64,000 nucleotides of DNA, taken from the NCBI GenBank assembly GCA_049587755.1, contig JBAVEN010000079.1, positions 168,550 to 232,549 on the forward strand, read 5' to 3'. Numbering within the stretch: position 1 is the stretch's first letter; each line of letters starts with the position of its first letter. The position numbers and the translations under genes were made by a program. Below the pieces are notes generated by a model that was given only the letters and a program-made list of their open reading frames with translations, searched no databases and was not told where the DNA came from. The DNA comes from Bog-375 sp049587755 (lineage in GTDB: Bacteria > Acidobacteriota > Terriglobia > Bryobacterales > Bryobacteraceae). Below, piece by piece: positions 1 to 8,178 of this stretch.

Positions 1-58
1 AAGTCGATGATGCCGATTGGGTCAGCTATGCAAGCCGTGGCTGGAAAGGGAGTAAACG

Positions 59-313
59 ATGGCACTTAGCCTGGGAGTCAAAAAGGGCAGCAAAATCCTG
101 GTTGGAGACCACTGCGTTCAGGTGAAGAACATGGTGCCACCGGACATGATCGTGATTTCGGTGGACGACGGGGAGGAGGTCCTGGTGTCGGACCAGTATA
201 AGAGCCAGATCCTGCCAGATGTCTTGGTGTTTTCCGGCATCGGCCAGAACGGCGGGGGAAACCGTTTGGCGTTTGACGCGCCCAAGAGCATCAAGATCAA
301 AAGACTAGACTAG
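59..313 (+). CDS. CsrA-like small protein with an internal insertion (tentative)
   Basis: 84 residues, ATG preceded by a strong purine-rich ribosome site (GGAAAGGGAG, about 6 bases upstream). The N-terminus (KKGSKILVGDHCVQV) resembles the first strands of CsrA (VGExxxIGDxxxVxV). The C-terminus (NRLAFDAPKSIKIKR) resembles the CsrA signature VRxGxxAPKxVxVxR. About 38 residues separate the two halves where CsrA has only a short turn. CsrA is a dimeric post-transcriptional regulator that binds GGA motifs in mRNA leaders. If the resemblance is real, this is an enlarged, probably mobile-element-borne relative. It lies 12 bases upstream of the broken copy of an unknown Cys-motif gene. The resemblance was judged by eye and could be fortuitous. 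Confidence 0.5.
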   Translation: MALSLGVKKGSKILVGDHCVQVKNMVPPDMIVISVDDGEEVLVSDQYKSQILPDVLVFSGIGQNGGGNRLAFDAPKSIKIKRLD

Positions 314-325
314 GGGGCTGGGGAT

Positions 326-866
326 ATGAAGGTTTCGGAGAATGTGGTGCGCATCTTGCGTGCTGAAGAAATTACTGATGCAGAGGTGGCCATGATGCTG
401 AAGTTCGGGCGATTACCCGCATTCGTGGCTTCAACCTCCGCTATTGCCACTGGCTGCTGAAGGTGGAGGGGGACGAACTGGTGGCCATGCAGCATGTCCA
501 GGTTCGGGAAACCGGTTCGGGAACCACCCGCATGATGGAGGACCACGACGCTTGTGAGGGTAAGGGTTGTCGTGGCTGCGGTTGGGTTGGCCAGATTGGG
601 CGCTGGGTGACGGATAAGGCACTTCCGATTCATGCCCCATTGCATTTGAAAGCTTCAGGAGGCGGGCGACGTCGTTTTCGAGTGGAGTCGAGGATTAAAG
701 AGGGCCTCCTTTGAGAGTCGGCTGGAACAGGAATTGCATGCCGGCCAGCCAGTTTGTCAAGGCGCACGGACCAGTGCAGTTGACTGCAAATAATTCCAAC
801 CTTGACAAACTGTCCATTTTGCGCGAACCCACCCGGGTAGCCAATTCACCCATCCTTAGTTACTGA
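326..866 (+). pseudogene. Frameshifted copy 1 of an unknown Cys-motif protein
   Basis: The intact relative is the gene at 1113-1883. Here the homologous protein is split over frames. An ATG at 326 (after GGGGAT) runs to a stop at 460. A second frame covers 463-714 and carries CEGKGCRGCGWVGQI, a CxxxxCxxC zinc-knuckle or DnaJ-like motif. A third frame at 738-866 carries LDKLSILREPTRVANSPIL, matching LDKLSILHETTPVANPPIV of copy 2. At least two frameshifts are needed to join them, so I call it a pseudogene. It could instead be two or three small genes, since 738 is an ATG with purines upstream. The function is unknown. Confidence 0.55.
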
Positions 867-870
867 GTCC
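420..870 (+). repeat. Tandem diverged duplication, unit 1
   Basis: Matches 1214-1668 at an offset of 794-798 bases. Shared anchors are TTCAACC (430/1224), CCCCATTGCATTTG, GGAACAGGAATTGC and CTTGACAAA (801/1599). The shared region spans coding and apparently non-coding sequence. Confidence 0.6.
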
Positions 871-1047
871 TGTATGAGTTGCGATCGAACCACCCTGTCG
901 TCCATCAGTTCTTTTGAGGTTTTCGGCACAGTAGGCAAGTGACAGGTTTTGAGGTAGATAATTCAAGGGCGTTGGCTATTGGCTGATGGAGAAGCAGACG
1001 ATCCGTAAAGTGCGGGACGGATCTACGCAACTAAAGCGAGTCACCTC

Positions 1048-1082
1048 TTGACAGAACCATATGTAGGTGCGACACTGTCGCA
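1048..1082 (+). promoter_or_regulatory. Candidate promoter with palindromic operator for the gene at 1113
   Basis: A perfect -35 hexamer TTGACA lies at 1048-1053. Seventeen bases further is a weak -10 (GACACT, 1071-1076). The -10 sits inside a perfect 7+1+7 palindrome TGCGACACTGTCGCA at 1068-1082. A palindrome over the -10 is a usual repressor arrangement, but no regulator for it is identifiable here. Confidence 0.35.
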
Positions 1083-1112
1083 GGTGGTTGTCCCATACGC
1101 AGAGGGGTAACA

Positions 1113-1883
1113 ATGAGTCGTGTTATGGCGCTGAGTAGACAGGCGGGGTGGATGCTCTGCTCCGAAGGAATCCCTGAGCTGACGCTCAGGTTGGATGACG
1201 CTTCGCTTCGGACGCTGCGCGGGTTCAACCTTTGCGACTCGGACTGGCCTTTCAAGATCCAGGGCGACGCAATCCTGGAGATGCAGTATGCGCAACTCAG
1301 AGAGCTTGGCACGGGTGCGACCGATATGTTGGAAAACCGCGGTGATTGTGCGGGCCAAGGCTGTCGGGGTCGTGGCTGGGTAGGGCAGGTCAGACGCCGG
1401 GTCACGGGTAAAGAGCTTGCGACTCGTGCCCCATTGCATTTGGAAGCACCAGAAGGCGGGCGCCGTCGTTCCCTAGTAAGGTCAAGATTCAAGCTGGAGT
1501 CCTTTGACAGCCTGCTGGAACAGGAATTGCTTTGCATACCTGCCTTTTCGTTTGCCAAGGGTCACGACTTCCGTGCAATTGACTGCACTAATTGCGGCCT
1601 TGACAAATTGTCAATCTTGCACGAAACAACTCCTGTAGCGAACCCACCCATTGTCACTATTGAGCAGCGCGAGGCAGGTATGCTCCCCATCGGAAGTCCA
1701 ACCACTCAGTCTGGACGACCAATTCCAAGGAGTGCCAGGATTTCCGGTGGCGCCATTGTTCAGACACACAAACCTGGCGTGTCGAAGGTCCAGCAAGCGG
1801 CAAAGGGCCCTGGCGGTCCGCCGTTGACGGAGAGTTACAGGCACGCGATGAAAAACGTGAAGAAGCCAAGATCCTCAGGCTGA
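1113..1883 (+). CDS. Unknown Cys-motif protein, copy 2 (intact frame)
   Basis: 256 residues, ATG after a very good ribosome site (GAGGGG, 5 bases upstream). It shares with copy 1 the stretch RGFNL...(W)..K..GD (about residues 36-50), the motif CAGQGCRGRGWVGQV (about 83-97) and LDKLSIL (about 163-169). One Cys of the motif in copy 1 (CRGCGW) is Arg here (CRGRGW), so a four-Cys zinc site is not complete. The last 80 residues are low-complexity, rich in Gly, Pro and Arg, and may be read-through of non-coding DNA. Neither copy matches a family I recognise. The context (small genes, decay, duplication) suggests mobile-element origin. Confidence 0.5.
   Translation: MSRVMALSRQAGWMLCSEGIPELTLRLDDASLRTLRGFNLCDSDWPFKIQGDAILEMQYAQLRELGTGATDMLENRGDCAGQGCRGRGWVGQVRRRVTGKELATRAPLHLEAPEGGRRRSLVRSRFKLESFDSLLEQELLCIPAFSFAKGHDFRAIDCTNCGLDKLSILHETTPVANPPIVTIEQREAGMLPIGSPTTQSGRPIPRSARISGGAIVQTHKPGVSKVQQAAKGPGGPPLTESYRHAMKNVKKPRSSG
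1214..1668 (+). repeat. Tandem diverged duplication, unit 2
   Basis: Second unit of the duplication described at 420-870. It contains a perfect 7+1+7 palindrome TTGACAAATTGTCAA at 1600-1614, which is only partly palindromic in unit 1 (801 onward). In both units the palindrome lies inside the conserved peptide LDKLSIL. Confidence 0.6.
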
Positions 1884-2139
1884 TTACTGCTGGCCGCGGT
1901 GATGACGCGCGTGGCGCAGGCCTGAGAGGTGGGGGCGGATTCGGCTTTTGCTGGGACGCTCGTGGCGTGGCGCGGGAAACCGCATCCGGGGCCATGGCGA
2001 GAATGGCACAACCCGCGCTGAGGATAAAGCAGGGATTGTCGGCGAAGATCTCGACAAGTTGGCTCGTTTTCGACTCGACCAATGCAAGCGTACCAAGGAC
2101 GCCGTTGGGTCGATGCTGCCGATCAAGGTCACCCTTCAT

Positions 2140-3099
2140 CAGGTTGTGGGCGAGGCGTACCTCGGTTTGGGTAGCCGGCTTCGATGGCATAGGCGCCACA
2201 GGTGACACGGTCGAGGAGGGCGGCGCCCAGATGCTCGTCGAACGGCGCAAGCACCGTCGGTTAGCCTCCGTGCGGTACTTGAGCAGGCGATGGATCTCGA
2301 GTTCGGGTCCATGATGTCGGTGAGCCAGCCTTCCAGGCAGCGGACGAGCGCAGTAGGGCGAAGGACACGGATCGCAGATGCGCGGATAAGGACGTGGCTG
2401 TCGGAGTACGCCGAGAGCAGGCGGACGCCTTCGCGCCGGGCGAGACAGCAGGATCGCGGTGGACGTTGGGGGGGCGGCGTGTCGATCTCGGCGAGGCTGT
2501 GTAGGCGGGCGCCGCGCACGGCGGCGAGCCAATCTTCGTCGCAATCGACCTCCGGGGCCGCGGGCGAGCGGGGCGGTGTCGATGTCCGCCACACCGCCGT
2601 CAAGCGCGTACTTCTCGGTGGACTGGATGAAGCACTGAGCGAGCAGACGCGGGTCGGAGCGGAACTGTGCCATGGCGAGGCCGGCTCCGCGGACGGCGTG
2701 TGAAGTGGTGTTACAGGACGGGGTCCGGGTCTTCGCCGCGCAGGGCGGTGAGGGCACGCTGGTAGCCGTTGATAAGGGGCTCCTAACGAGGCGGGCCGGA
2801 TGAAGATCGTCTTCCGCGAAGGGAGGGACTCCAATGCGCCGGCAACCGATCGACTGGCTTATCAGGTGCGCCTCGGGGGCGATCACGGTGGGGCTGACGG
2901 TGGCGCGGTGAGCGAGCACGGCGAAGTCGGCAAAACAGATTTGGCGGATCTCGGCCGGAGCATCGTTGGCGGAAAGGAGCTTTCCGTCGCGCCTCACTTC
3001 CGGCGACCGCGCGGTCATAGTCACATCGTCAAGCGATCCGGCAATTGGGTAGCGCCCGATTGAGCCGGGATTCAGGAACGAATCCTCTTTCCCGCTCAA
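2140..3099 (-). pseudogene. Degraded minus-strand coding relic, family unknown
   Basis: Protein-like stretches continue only by changing frame. From about 3099 down to about 2810 one frame is open and has ordinary composition (for example EIRQICFADFAVLAHRA). It then breaks. Further segments (FIQSTEKYALDGGVADIDTA near 2630; RCLEGWLTDIMDP near 2320; HLGAALLDRVTCGAYAIE near 2190) lie in different frames. The last piece is reminiscent of the C-terminal LADAILDRLVHNAYKIEL-type segment of IS21 helper ATPases (IstB). No Walker motifs are visible, so that assignment is weak. It may be the remains of more than one gene. Confidence 0.25.
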
Positions 3100-3723
3100 T
3101 GGCCTACTCCCCTCTTGCGCTCGGTGAGAAATTCGTGTACCGAGACAACCACCCTCTCACGGGGTCTGAGACGCGGCCAGCCGCATTAGCTTAGGGATGA
3201 TCAACGTGCCAGGCCTCTCCAATACGGGAATTGGCCGTCCGAGTGTGATCAGTTTCGTGAAGCCCACATCCATCCTGGCGAGTTCGGCCGGTGGCTTCGG
3301 ACCCTGACGCCGTCAGGCGGAACGAGGCAGGTGGTTCGCCAGCAGAATTCCCGTAGGTGTCCAGCAGGCCGGAGCGGAGCGGTGCAATTTGAAAAACTTG
3401 ACAAATGGTCGCTCTTGCGAACCGCGCCGTGCAGCCATTCCTGTCCCGCGGTCGTTCTGCGAGCCCACCCTGGCATCCTCTCCCCGCGCAGTCTACATCA
3501 TCATGGTGCATTCTACATTCCAGCATGTGCACCGATATCTCTTCGAGTTGACTGAAACACGGACATAACCCTGCTGAAGACCCTGTTTTGCTTCCGAAAA
3601 CCGTAAAAGTCGCAGTCTACAATGGGCAGAGGTCGCGTTGAGGGCAGCCATCCCAGGAAATCAGATTCTGGGCCCTTCAGCCCTACTGCCCGAGTAGCAG
3701 CTTCCACCAGCCCCGCGTCACCC
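3100..3723. other. Gene-free stretch with a third trace of the left-end repeat
   Basis: No convincing gene. At 3397-3425 CTTGACAAA followed by TCTTGCGAAC repeats the core seen at 801 and 1599. In the + frame it reads EKLDKWSLLRT, comparable with LDKLSILREP and LDKLSILHET. The rest shows no structure I can name. Its 3' end abuts the stop codon of the RhaT-type gene. Confidence 0.4.
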
Positions 3724-4896
3724 TCACCGCCTCGCCAACGTCCCTAAGTAGTTTCCGTAACCCACCACCACCGTCGAACCCACCAGCACCACCAGGCTCA
3801 CCGCAAGCCATGTTTTCGTCCGCACGCTGGCCCCGCGCCATTCGTGCAGCGCAATGCCCCACAGGCTGCTGAAGATGATGATGCTCGCCATGTGCAGCGT
3901 CCAACTGGAGAATTTGTACGCGCCCATTTGCGTCTCGCCCATCGTGTAAAAGAAAAACTGGAAGTACCAGGTGGTGCCGGCCAGCGCGCTGAAGAAATAA
4001 TTGTTCCACATCGGCGCCCGCTCTGGCTCGGCGCTGCGCACGGGCAGCGCCACCGCCATCTCCTCGCCGGGGGCGTCGATAGCGGTCTCGATGATGCGCT
4101 CCTCGGCGCGCGCCGGATGGTGATCGCGAATCTCCGCGCTGAAGTATTGGTAGCCGGTGTGGTTCTTGATGTTCAGAATCAGGCACCAAACGAAATTAGT
4201 GGTGAATCCGCCGGCCAGCAGCACCACCAGCACTGGCAGCCCCTGCCAGAGCGTTGAGGTGCCGTGCTTCAGCGCCAGCGCCTTGATCGGCGATCCCGCG
4301 TCCAGGCCAAAGGAGAAACACGCGCTCATCACTCCTGAAAACGTGGCCACCATCACGCCTTTTTTCAGGTTGAACTCGTGGATGACCGCGGTCTTTTGCT
4401 CCGCCGACATCTCCCGCTCTTTCGACATGCCGGCCTTGCCCGCGAAGGCGATGCCGGCCATGCAAATCGCGATGCCCAGCACAATCACCTGCCCCGAGTG
4501 CGTCGGCAGCACGTGCGAGAAGAACTGGCCGTGATAGATGGGCGGAATCAACGTGCCAAACGCCGCGCAGTAACCTAGCACCATCGCCATCCCCAGCGAC
4601 ATGCCTAAATAGCGCATGGTCAGCCCGAAAGTCAGTCCGCCGAATCCCCATAACACGCCGAAAAAGTAGACCCACCAGATGGTGTTCCAGTGCGTCTCGT
4701 GCAACACACCGAGCAGGTCAGTGGAGATGATCGAACCAATCGCCCACGGCACGATGATCCAACTGAAAACCCCGCCCACCAGCCAATACGTTTCCCAGCT
4801 CCATTTCCGCACAGCCCGGAAGGGAACATAGAAACTGCCGGACGCCAGCCCGCCCAGCCAGTGAAACACCACGCCAATCAGAGGATTCGGAGTCAT
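3724..4896 (-). CDS. rhaT: L-rhamnose:proton symporter family protein RhaT
   Basis: About 390 residues from the ATG at 4896 (MTPNPLIGVVFHWLGG); an in-frame start 69 bases upstream is possible but adds a non-homologous polar tail. RhaT is an inner-membrane, ten-helix H+/sugar symporter. Diagnostic stretches shared with E. coli RhaT include RKWSWETYWLVGG, GLTMRYLGMSLG, EFNLKKGV and WYFQFFFYTMG. It is longer than the 344-residue E. coli protein. The extra length is mostly a charged loop (about residues 260-300 of this start, rich in Glu, Arg and Ala) before the segment MWNNYFF. No rhamnose catabolic genes are adjacent, so the actual sugar is uncertain. Confidence 0.9.
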   Translation of the reverse strand: MTPNPLIGVVFHWLGGLASGSFYVPFRAVRKWSWETYWLVGGVFSWIIVPWAIGSIISTDLLGVLHETHWNTIWWVYFFGVLWGFGGLTFGLTMRYLGMSLGMAMVLGYCAAFGTLIPPIYHGQFFSHVLPTHSGQVIVLGIAICMAGIAFAGKAGMSKEREMSAEQKTAVIHEFNLKKGVMVATFSGVMSACFSFGLDAGSPIKALALKHGTSTLWQGLPVLVVLLAGGFTTNFVWCLILNIKNHTGYQYFSAEIRDHHPARAEERIIETAIDAPGEEMAVALPVRSAEPERAPMWNNYFFSALAGTTWYFQFFFYTMGETQMGAYKFSSWTLHMASIIIFSSLWGIALHEWRGASVRTKTWLAVSLVVLVGSTVVVGYGNYLGTLARR

Positions 4897-4989
4897 CGTT
4901 TCCGTCTTGTCACACGAATTCTCTATTGTAAGCGTCGTCTTTTGCGCATGGGATTCGCGCCCCAAGCCGGGCGATCCCCGGCCTTCGCG

Positions 4990-7170
4990 CTACCGGTACA
5001 GCCTCCGATACATTTCCGCGTTGCGCAACACGGCCTGCACGTATTCTCGAGTCTCCGCGTAGGGGATCGATTCCACGAACTCAGCCGGCTCGCGGTATGT
5101 ATTCCACGTCATCCATTCCGCTACCCGGTTGGGTCCGGCGTTATATGCGGCCAGCGTCTGCTCCAGGTTGCCGCCGTGTTCGTCCAGCATCGAGCGCAGA
5201 ATGGCCGTGCCGATTTTCAAATTCGCCGATGGCTGAGTCAGTACCCGCGCCGTCACGCGCGCTACACCGGCGCTGTGCGCGAACCGGCGTCCCGTGCCTG
5301 GCTGTACTTGGGTCAGGCCGTAGGCGTGGGACTGTGACACCGCCCCCGGATTGAACTCCGATTCCTGCCGCACCAGGCCGGCCACCAGAAAAGGGTCCAG
5401 GCCGCGCCGCCGCGCATCGGCCGTCAGTTCGGCGCGATAGGGCAGCGGGAACAGCAGCGTCCAAAAACGCCGCGGCGCTCCCCTCAACGGCAGGTTCAAA
5501 TAGTCCGGCGCTAGGTTCTTCATCAGGCGCATACCCTGGTATGGAGCCTCCGCTGCCGCCGCGCCCTCCATGGCCAGCAGCGCTGGCTGCCCATCCGTGC
5601 GCGCTCCGAACCGCAGTTCGTGGTCGGCCAGATCCGTCAGGCCGGCCCTGCGCAACATCCGCGATCGTTCGATCCTCAGCTCCGTCGCCGCCGTCGCCCG
5701 CGCCGGCACGGCCGCGGCGGTGGGCAATGTCACGCCGGCCAGAAACTCCGCGGTTGGCGCCGAGCGGCCGGCGTTCCTCACCTCTGGCTGGCGCAGCCGC
5801 TCGCGTGCCTCCTCCGCGTAATAGTAGCCTTCCAGGTCTGTTGTCAGTCGCTCGAAGTACACGCGGGCGGCGCCGAAGTTCTTCTGCTCTTGCGCCAGTC
5901 TCCCCAGAAAATACAGCGCTGCGGCAGCCAGGCCGTTGCCCGGATAGTTTCGCAACTGCTCCCGCAGCAGTTCCTCGGCATCGTCCTGGCGCTCAAAATA
6001 CGCGCGGAAGGCGACCTTCCAATGCCATTGCGCGGCCCGCGGGTCGTCCGGAAAGCTCTGGTAAGCCGCCTGGTAGAGCGGCAGGTAGGTCTGCAGCTGG
6101 TTATGTTGCCAGCTCCGGCCGGCGGCCGCCACCAACGCCTTCAGCCGCCACCGCGATTTCGGATACTGCCCGGCTAGCTGGTCCAACGCTGCGCTCACCT
6201 GCGTCTCATCCCCCGCGTCGTGAGCGCACTCTTCCAGGTAATAAGTGCGCTCTGCGTCGGCGTTGCCCGGGTCCAGCTTCATCCCGCGCAGGTCGTCGCA
6301 AGCCGGCTCTGCGTGTCCGTCCAGCAACTCCGCCGCGGCTGCCCTCACCAGCGCCTGCTCGCGTTCCGTCCCGTTCAGCCGGTCCGCCGCCGACTGGTAT
6401 TCGGCGCGCGCCTCCCCATATTGCCGCGTCTGGAGCAGGCGGTCGGCGCGATGCAACAGTTGCTGCGGCAGTGGCTGCGGGAACGCCGCACCCATCCGCT
6501 CCTGCAAGCTGTGCAGCGCGTCCGCCGCTCGGCTGGCGGCGTCGCCGATAACAAACTGCGCATTCACCCGCTCCAGGAAATCCGCGGCGCTGGCTAGCTC
6601 GCCGGCCGCCACATAGCAATCCGCTAGCGTTAAATCGCCGTCCGGCTGCGGCAACTCGGCGTAGTGATCGCGCAGCAGTTTCACCGCGCCCGCTGCGTCC
6701 GTAGCTTGCTGCGCGCGTGCTTCCAGCAGCCACGCCTGTCCCGAATCGGGCGATGCCGGCTGCTTGTGTGTCGGCTCTAGGTCGCGCGCCACGCCTTCGA
6801 AGTCGCCGGCTTCTACGCGCGCTGCGCCCAGGTAGTAGCCTAAGTAATCCGCGATGCGCCCCAGCTTGGGACGCGCCTTGCGCAGGCTGGCCGCCGCCGT
6901 TTGGTAATCTTTTTGCTCGTACGCCACCACGCCCAGCGCCAATTGTGCCAGCGGCGCGTCCTGCGGTTGCAATGCCGCCCACCGCTCCACCGCCGCGCGA
7001 TGAGCCGACGTTGGCTCCGCCCGATAAGCGCGCGCCAGTGCCGCCAGGGTCGTCGCTGTCTTAGGCCCGGCCTTCGCGTGGCTCGTGCCCGTAGCCGCGG
7101 GGCCGGTCCCCGCCCACCCGGTGACGCTACAGCAGAGGACCAGGGTAGTTTTTGCCAAGCAGTTGCGCAT
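4990..7170 (-). CDS. slt: Soluble lytic murein transglycosylase (Slt70-like)
   Basis: About 726 residues. The start at 7170 gives a signal peptide (MRNCLAKTTLVLCCSVTGWAG). The long middle is helical TPR-like superhelix sequence. The C-terminal lysozyme-like domain holds the catalytic Glu in LVRQESEFNPGAVS, about 124 residues from the end, then the family signatures YGLTQVQPGTG and AAYNAGPNRVAEW. The enzyme cleaves the MurNAc-GlcNAc bond of peptidoglycan with formation of 1,6-anhydro-MurNAc in the periplasm. It overlaps the end of the upstream gene by about 44 bases, which implies co-expression. The exact start (7170, 7176 or further upstream) is not settled, as no clear ribosome site is visible. 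Confidence 0.88.
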   Translation of the reverse strand: MRNCLAKTTLVLCCSVTGWAGTGPAATGTSHAKAGPKTATTLAALARAYRAEPTSAHRAAVERWAALQPQDAPLAQLALGVVAYEQKDYQTAAASLRKARPKLGRIADYLGYYLGAARVEAGDFEGVARDLEPTHKQPASPDSGQAWLLEARAQQATDAAGAVKLLRDHYAELPQPDGDLTLADCYVAAGELASAADFLERVNAQFVIGDAASRAADALHSLQERMGAAFPQPLPQQLLHRADRLLQTRQYGEARAEYQSAADRLNGTEREQALVRAAAAELLDGHAEPACDDLRGMKLDPGNADAERTYYLEECAHDAGDETQVSAALDQLAGQYPKSRWRLKALVAAAGRSWQHNQLQTYLPLYQAAYQSFPDDPRAAQWHWKVAFRAYFERQDDAEELLREQLRNYPGNGLAAAALYFLGRLAQEQKNFGAARVYFERLTTDLEGYYYAEEARERLRQPEVRNAGRSAPTAEFLAGVTLPTAAAVPARATAATELRIERSRMLRRAGLTDLADHELRFGARTDGQPALLAMEGAAAAEAPYQGMRLMKNLAPDYLNLPLRGAPRRFWTLLFPLPYRAELTADARRRGLDPFLVAGLVRQESEFNPGAVSQSHAYGLTQVQPGTGRRFAHSAGVARVTARVLTQPSANLKIGTAILRSMLDEHGGNLEQTLAAYNAGPNRVAEWMTWNTYREPAEFVESIPYAETREYVQAVLRNAEMYRRLYR

Positions 7171-8044
7171 CGTCATTGGCGAGCGTGTGCACCATCTCCA
7201 GGTGTAGATAGTCGAGCATGCTGGGGCACTGCGCAATAAACTCGTCGTGGAAGCTCGCCCGCGCTTCGTCGATCTGCGCCGCCAGTTCCCCGTAGATGTC
7301 GCCTCGTGCGCGACCCGAGCGCACCGCCGCGCCGTCTCTCAGCCGCCACTGGGCCACCCGCACGCGAGCGAAACGCTGCGCGCGCAGGTGAATCTGTTTT
7401 TCCGCGCCGGAAAGGCTGTCCCAGCTTCCCTCCGGCGGCGCAATGTTCAGCAGCTCGGCGGCCGGCTCGGCCGCGGTGGGCACGGGGGTCTGCCATTCCA
7501 CGCCTGCCGCCTGTGCCAGAAGCTCTACCGCTGCGGCTTCCACCGGCCCCCAAGCACACACCAGCGCCGCCACTCCGTTGGCGCTCGTTACCGGAAAGAC
7601 CGCCACCCGGTCATCTCCGGCCGATGCCGCCAGCCGGGCGAGCGTCTCTCCAACCTCGCTCTCCGCCGCCGCTGCGATCACCGGCTCGCGGCTCTCAATA
7701 GCCGCCGCCAGTGCTGGGGCCGCATCGAGCGCTGTCTGGCTGCCCGTCGCTTGTCCGCCATAGTCGCTCGGCCGTATGCACTCCAGCGTCGCCATCCCGC
7801 TTTCGATCGGCAACACCGCCGCGCCGCCCGCAAACTGCGCCGCCGCGTCCGCCAGCGTGTCCGCCAACTCAGTCTGATCGCCCGCTTGCCACAGCCGCCG
7901 CACCGCCTGGTTGAGTTGATTCGCGCATTCCTGGCGCGCATACTTCCCCGCCTCTTCCGCCGCTCGCTCGATGTCGTCGAGCAGCAGCGCAAGCCGCTCT
8001 GCCAGCATCGCGCGTAGAAAAGACGGATTCGCGGAGAGGGCCAT
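7127..8044 (-). CDS. Conserved hypothetical protein, possible GAF-like fold
   Basis: 305 residues, very Ala-rich. An N-terminal helical section (about 1-65) is followed by a region with GAF-like strand pattern (about 70-190: AAVLPIESG, DDRVAVFPVTSANGVAALVCAWG). The helical C-terminus contains HLRAQRFARVRVAQWRL and SMLDYLHLEMVHTLANDDAQLLGKNYPGPL. That last stretch has the look of a conserved functional tail. The family appears to be acidobacterial and uncharacterised; I know no function. It overlaps the lytic transglycosylase gene, so a role linked to envelope growth is possible but only inferred. Confidence 0.75.
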   Translation of the reverse strand: MALSANPSFLRAMLAERLALLLDDIERAAEEAGKYARQECANQLNQAVRRLWQAGDQTELADTLADAAAQFAGGAAVLPIESGMATLECIRPSDYGGQATGSQTALDAAPALAAAIESREPVIAAAAESEVGETLARLAASAGDDRVAVFPVTSANGVAALVCAWGPVEAAAVELLAQAAGVEWQTPVPTAAEPAAELLNIAPPEGSWDSLSGAEKQIHLRAQRFARVRVAQWRLRDGAAVRSGRARGDIYGELAAQIDEARASFHDEFIAQCPSMLDYLHLEMVHTLANDDAQLLGKNYPGPLL

Positions 8045-8178
8045 CGCTGTTGGTCATTGTAACGTAGCCGGCCGCCCGCAATCGTTTTTCGCCGCCGCCC
8101 AGGCGCGCCAGATCGAGAGGTGGAAGGTCGTCCGGTGCGGCTCCGCAGGTAGCTCGGTACCTTCGGGAAGCCCTCGCC

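Noticed and set aside
1..122. Possible end of an upstream protein (VDDADWVSYASRGWKG) at the window edge
   Set aside because: Too short to judge and it would overlap the next gene by over 50 bases.
1657..3099. 480-codon open frame on the - strand as one intact protein
   Set aside because: Composition changes abruptly along it and protein-like segments move to other frames, so I treat the region as a relic rather than a gene.
5541..6551. 336-codon open frame on the + strand
   Set aside because: Opposite the lytic transglycosylase gene; Pro/Ala/Arg-rich with no motifs.
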